A DNA stretch of 64,000 nt from Leptodactylus fallax (lineage: Eukaryota; Chordata; Amphibia; Anura; Leptodactylidae): positions 682,001 to 746,000 of the forward strand of contig CAMRHE010000356.1 of NCBI GenBank assembly GCA_947044405.1, in the 5' to 3' direction. The notes beneath the pieces were generated by a model. It was not told the origin of the DNA, searched no databases, and saw only the letters and a program-made list of their open reading frames with translations. Of the stretch, positions 62,438 to 64,000 are shown piece by piece (within the stretch, counting starts at the first letter, position 1; each line of letters starts with the position of its first letter). The position numbers and the translations under genes are program-made.

Positions 62438-63919
62438 GTAAGGTTTTCTTTTTTATTTCAGCCACTTTACAAGTATAGCTTCATTAAACTGGAAGCTTTT
62501 CTTCTTAAGTAAAATGAGTTCTTTCTGTTTTCTCTTACTACATTTCAAACCACAAAAACGCCACCAGAAATAGAGAAACCTTTAACCATGAGGTCCTCAT
62601 ATTCCAGCTTGCCAACTTCCCTGGAGCACAGCTGTCCAGGATGCTCTTTGACATTTGCTCATCCAATGTTTGTTTCTTTTATTAATATAGATAGGGCCAT
62701 TTCCAATATACTTCACCAAATGTCTATGTGTCATGATTTTCTGATTAGACAGGCCTGGACTTGTCTTCAAGGAGCTCTTGGTAATGTTACAAGGTCCTGC
62801 CCCTTAATCAAATAAGCAGGACAGCCGACTATAACAAACAAAGAGTCTAGCTATAATAGAATGAAAGGCGAGATCATTCATGACAGAGGAGAGATAAATG
62901 GGCCCATACTTCATGTCAGTAGAGGAGCAGAGGTGAAAGAGTACTAAGGTCACACAATCCCTTGCACTAGTTGTTCATTCAGTGGCATGGACATGCCCAA
63001 CAATAGCCATACCTGTAACTCTTTTTTGTAGCTGGTAGTCCTTATACTATTTTCTTGATGCTGGTTAGGTTTATTATAGTTTTATCGTTTATGCCTTGCT
63101 GCCTTATTCCCATGTCTTAGAGTTTATAGCCTTGTGAAAAAAAAATCTTCACTACATACGTTGGGGGTCATTTATCAGTTTTTTTTATGCCTTTTTTTCC
63201 ATTCCATTTCTACTTATGAAAAAGGTGCACTTGCATCATAATTTTGCACAAAGTGAAACTTTTTTATTCCAATCCTGTCAGATCTTTGGGTGTTTTTTTA
63301 CGCAAACCATGTACTGGATGCAGACAACCCATTGAGTTGAATGAGAATTGTCTAATTCTTAATTTCTCCTTTGGAGACACTGCAGGGAAATAAAGCAGTT
63401 GCTGCTAGTTTCCTCACAGATTGCAGCAAGAGAGTTACTAGCAAAGTAACACTTTATCTGTTTATATGTTAACAAAAGCCTATTCATTTTTGTTGTTCAC
63501 TCCTATCTGACAATTTGGTAATTGTTTCCTTTGATGTCTGTCAACTTCTTATATTTTCTGTATGCCTCTCCTCTTGTCTAGGTTGCATGTAGACATGCTT
63601 TGCCTGGAAAAGTAAAGCGTAGCCACACATGAGAGTTCTGATTTGGTTGACTACTGTCTGTCCAACTCCCCTATGCACATGAATCCTCAGCTCTGTAAAT
63701 GTGTACTGAATTGGAGACAGGAGGCAGCCACTGTCATTGGGATTGGCTTATCTCCCTATGAATCAAAAGACTGGGCAGTTGAAATCCAGTTGCCCAATGT
63801 TTACCTACCTAGTTTGGTGAGTCAGGAGGTCCCCTTAACGCATTTGGTGGTTGACCAAACCTGTCAAAATCCATGGTTTGTCAACAAATATCTAAGATGT
63901 ATGGACTCCTGAATGGGGG
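62438..63919. other. EFL1 intron sequence, no feature seen
   Basis: AT-rich with T runs near 63180-63200. No exon-like frame matches the expected continuation of EFL1. Confidence 0.6.
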
Positions 63920-64000
63920 TTTCCCACTAAGCAAGTCATTCCCTTTTCATAGGATAGGGAATAATGTAGAGATCAGTGGGTGGTCTGACCGCTCGGAACC
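63920..64000. repeat. Dispersed repeat fragment, cut by the window edge
   Basis: GGTTTCCCACTAAGC, AGATCAGTGGGTGGTCTGAC and CGCTCGGAACC are phrases of the family at 61280-61640. Confidence 0.45.

Larger units (their letters stand above)
58675..62264 (+). other. EFL1 intron with a GC-AG donor
   Basis: The intron begins GCAAGT, not GT. The surrounding AAAG|GCAAGT is the standard strong context of GC-AG introns. It ends TTATTACAG. Joining G to GA gives GGA (Gly), in frame with [15 protein letters not shown]. Using the GT four bases downstream would give the wrong phase with any AG near 62264. 58681-59499 and 61062-61279 show nothing assignable. Confidence 0.88.

Noticed and set aside
62588..62815. 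Possible next EFL1 exon
   Set aside because: The frame does not encode the expected continuation after LPK and has no conserved EF-2-like sequence.

Overview
This is vertebrate nuclear DNA, most likely from a frog (anuran amphibian). One multi-exon gene crosses almost the whole window on the + strand. Its introns are packed with CR1 and L1 LINE pieces, Tc1/mariner transposons and many inverted-repeat MITE-like elements. The frog call rests on this repeat mixture and is inference; the species cannot be named from the sequence alone.

The gene is EFL1 (elongation factor-like GTPase 1, also called EFTUD1), the cytoplasmic EF-2-like GTPase that works with SBDS to evict eIF6 from late 60S ribosomal subunits. 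Ten internal exons are visible, at 1576-1709, 3189-3326, 3412-3614, 7127-7250, 16204-16280, 16381-16517, 21973-22095, 32652-32751, 58532-58674 and 62265-62437. They join into one open frame of 450 complete codons with every splice phase agreeing. The first exons (start codon, P-loop) and the last exons lie outside the window. Two introns are unusual. The one at 16518-21972 has the signature of a minor-spliceosome (U12-type) intron. The one at 58675-62264 uses a GC instead of a GT donor, and the reading frame requires it.

Repeats by region: 0-6.5 kb holds a CR1 scrap, inverted-repeat MITEs, a small 5'-truncated retrocopy with target-site duplications, and a decayed Tc1 element. 9.2-13.1 kb is a long CR1 LINE with both ORFs, inserted into an older MITE. 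18.4-21.4 kb has an internally deleted Tc1 and two longer dispersed repeats. 23 kb is an L1 3' end with a 9-bp target duplication. 24.5-25.6 kb is a composite repeat with a 31-bp minisatellite, related to one at 59.8-60.7 kb. 27.0-28.6 kb is a complete Tc1 element with an uninterrupted 350-codon transposase that has lost its predicted catalytic glutamate. 30.0-30.9 kb is an antisense CR1 3' end split by a large palindromic MITE. 39.8-43.1 kb has two more Tc1 elements, one of them sitting in a degenerate TGATGTCA-bearing tandem array. The long 25.8-kb intron (32752-58531) otherwise carries MITEs, microsatellites and unclassified intron sequence.

I see no operon, CRISPR array, prokaryotic system or second host gene. 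The most notable observations are the two non-standard introns, the Tc1 element with its substituted active site, the nested insertions and the chained inverted-repeat elements. I found no evidence of an undescribed biological system.
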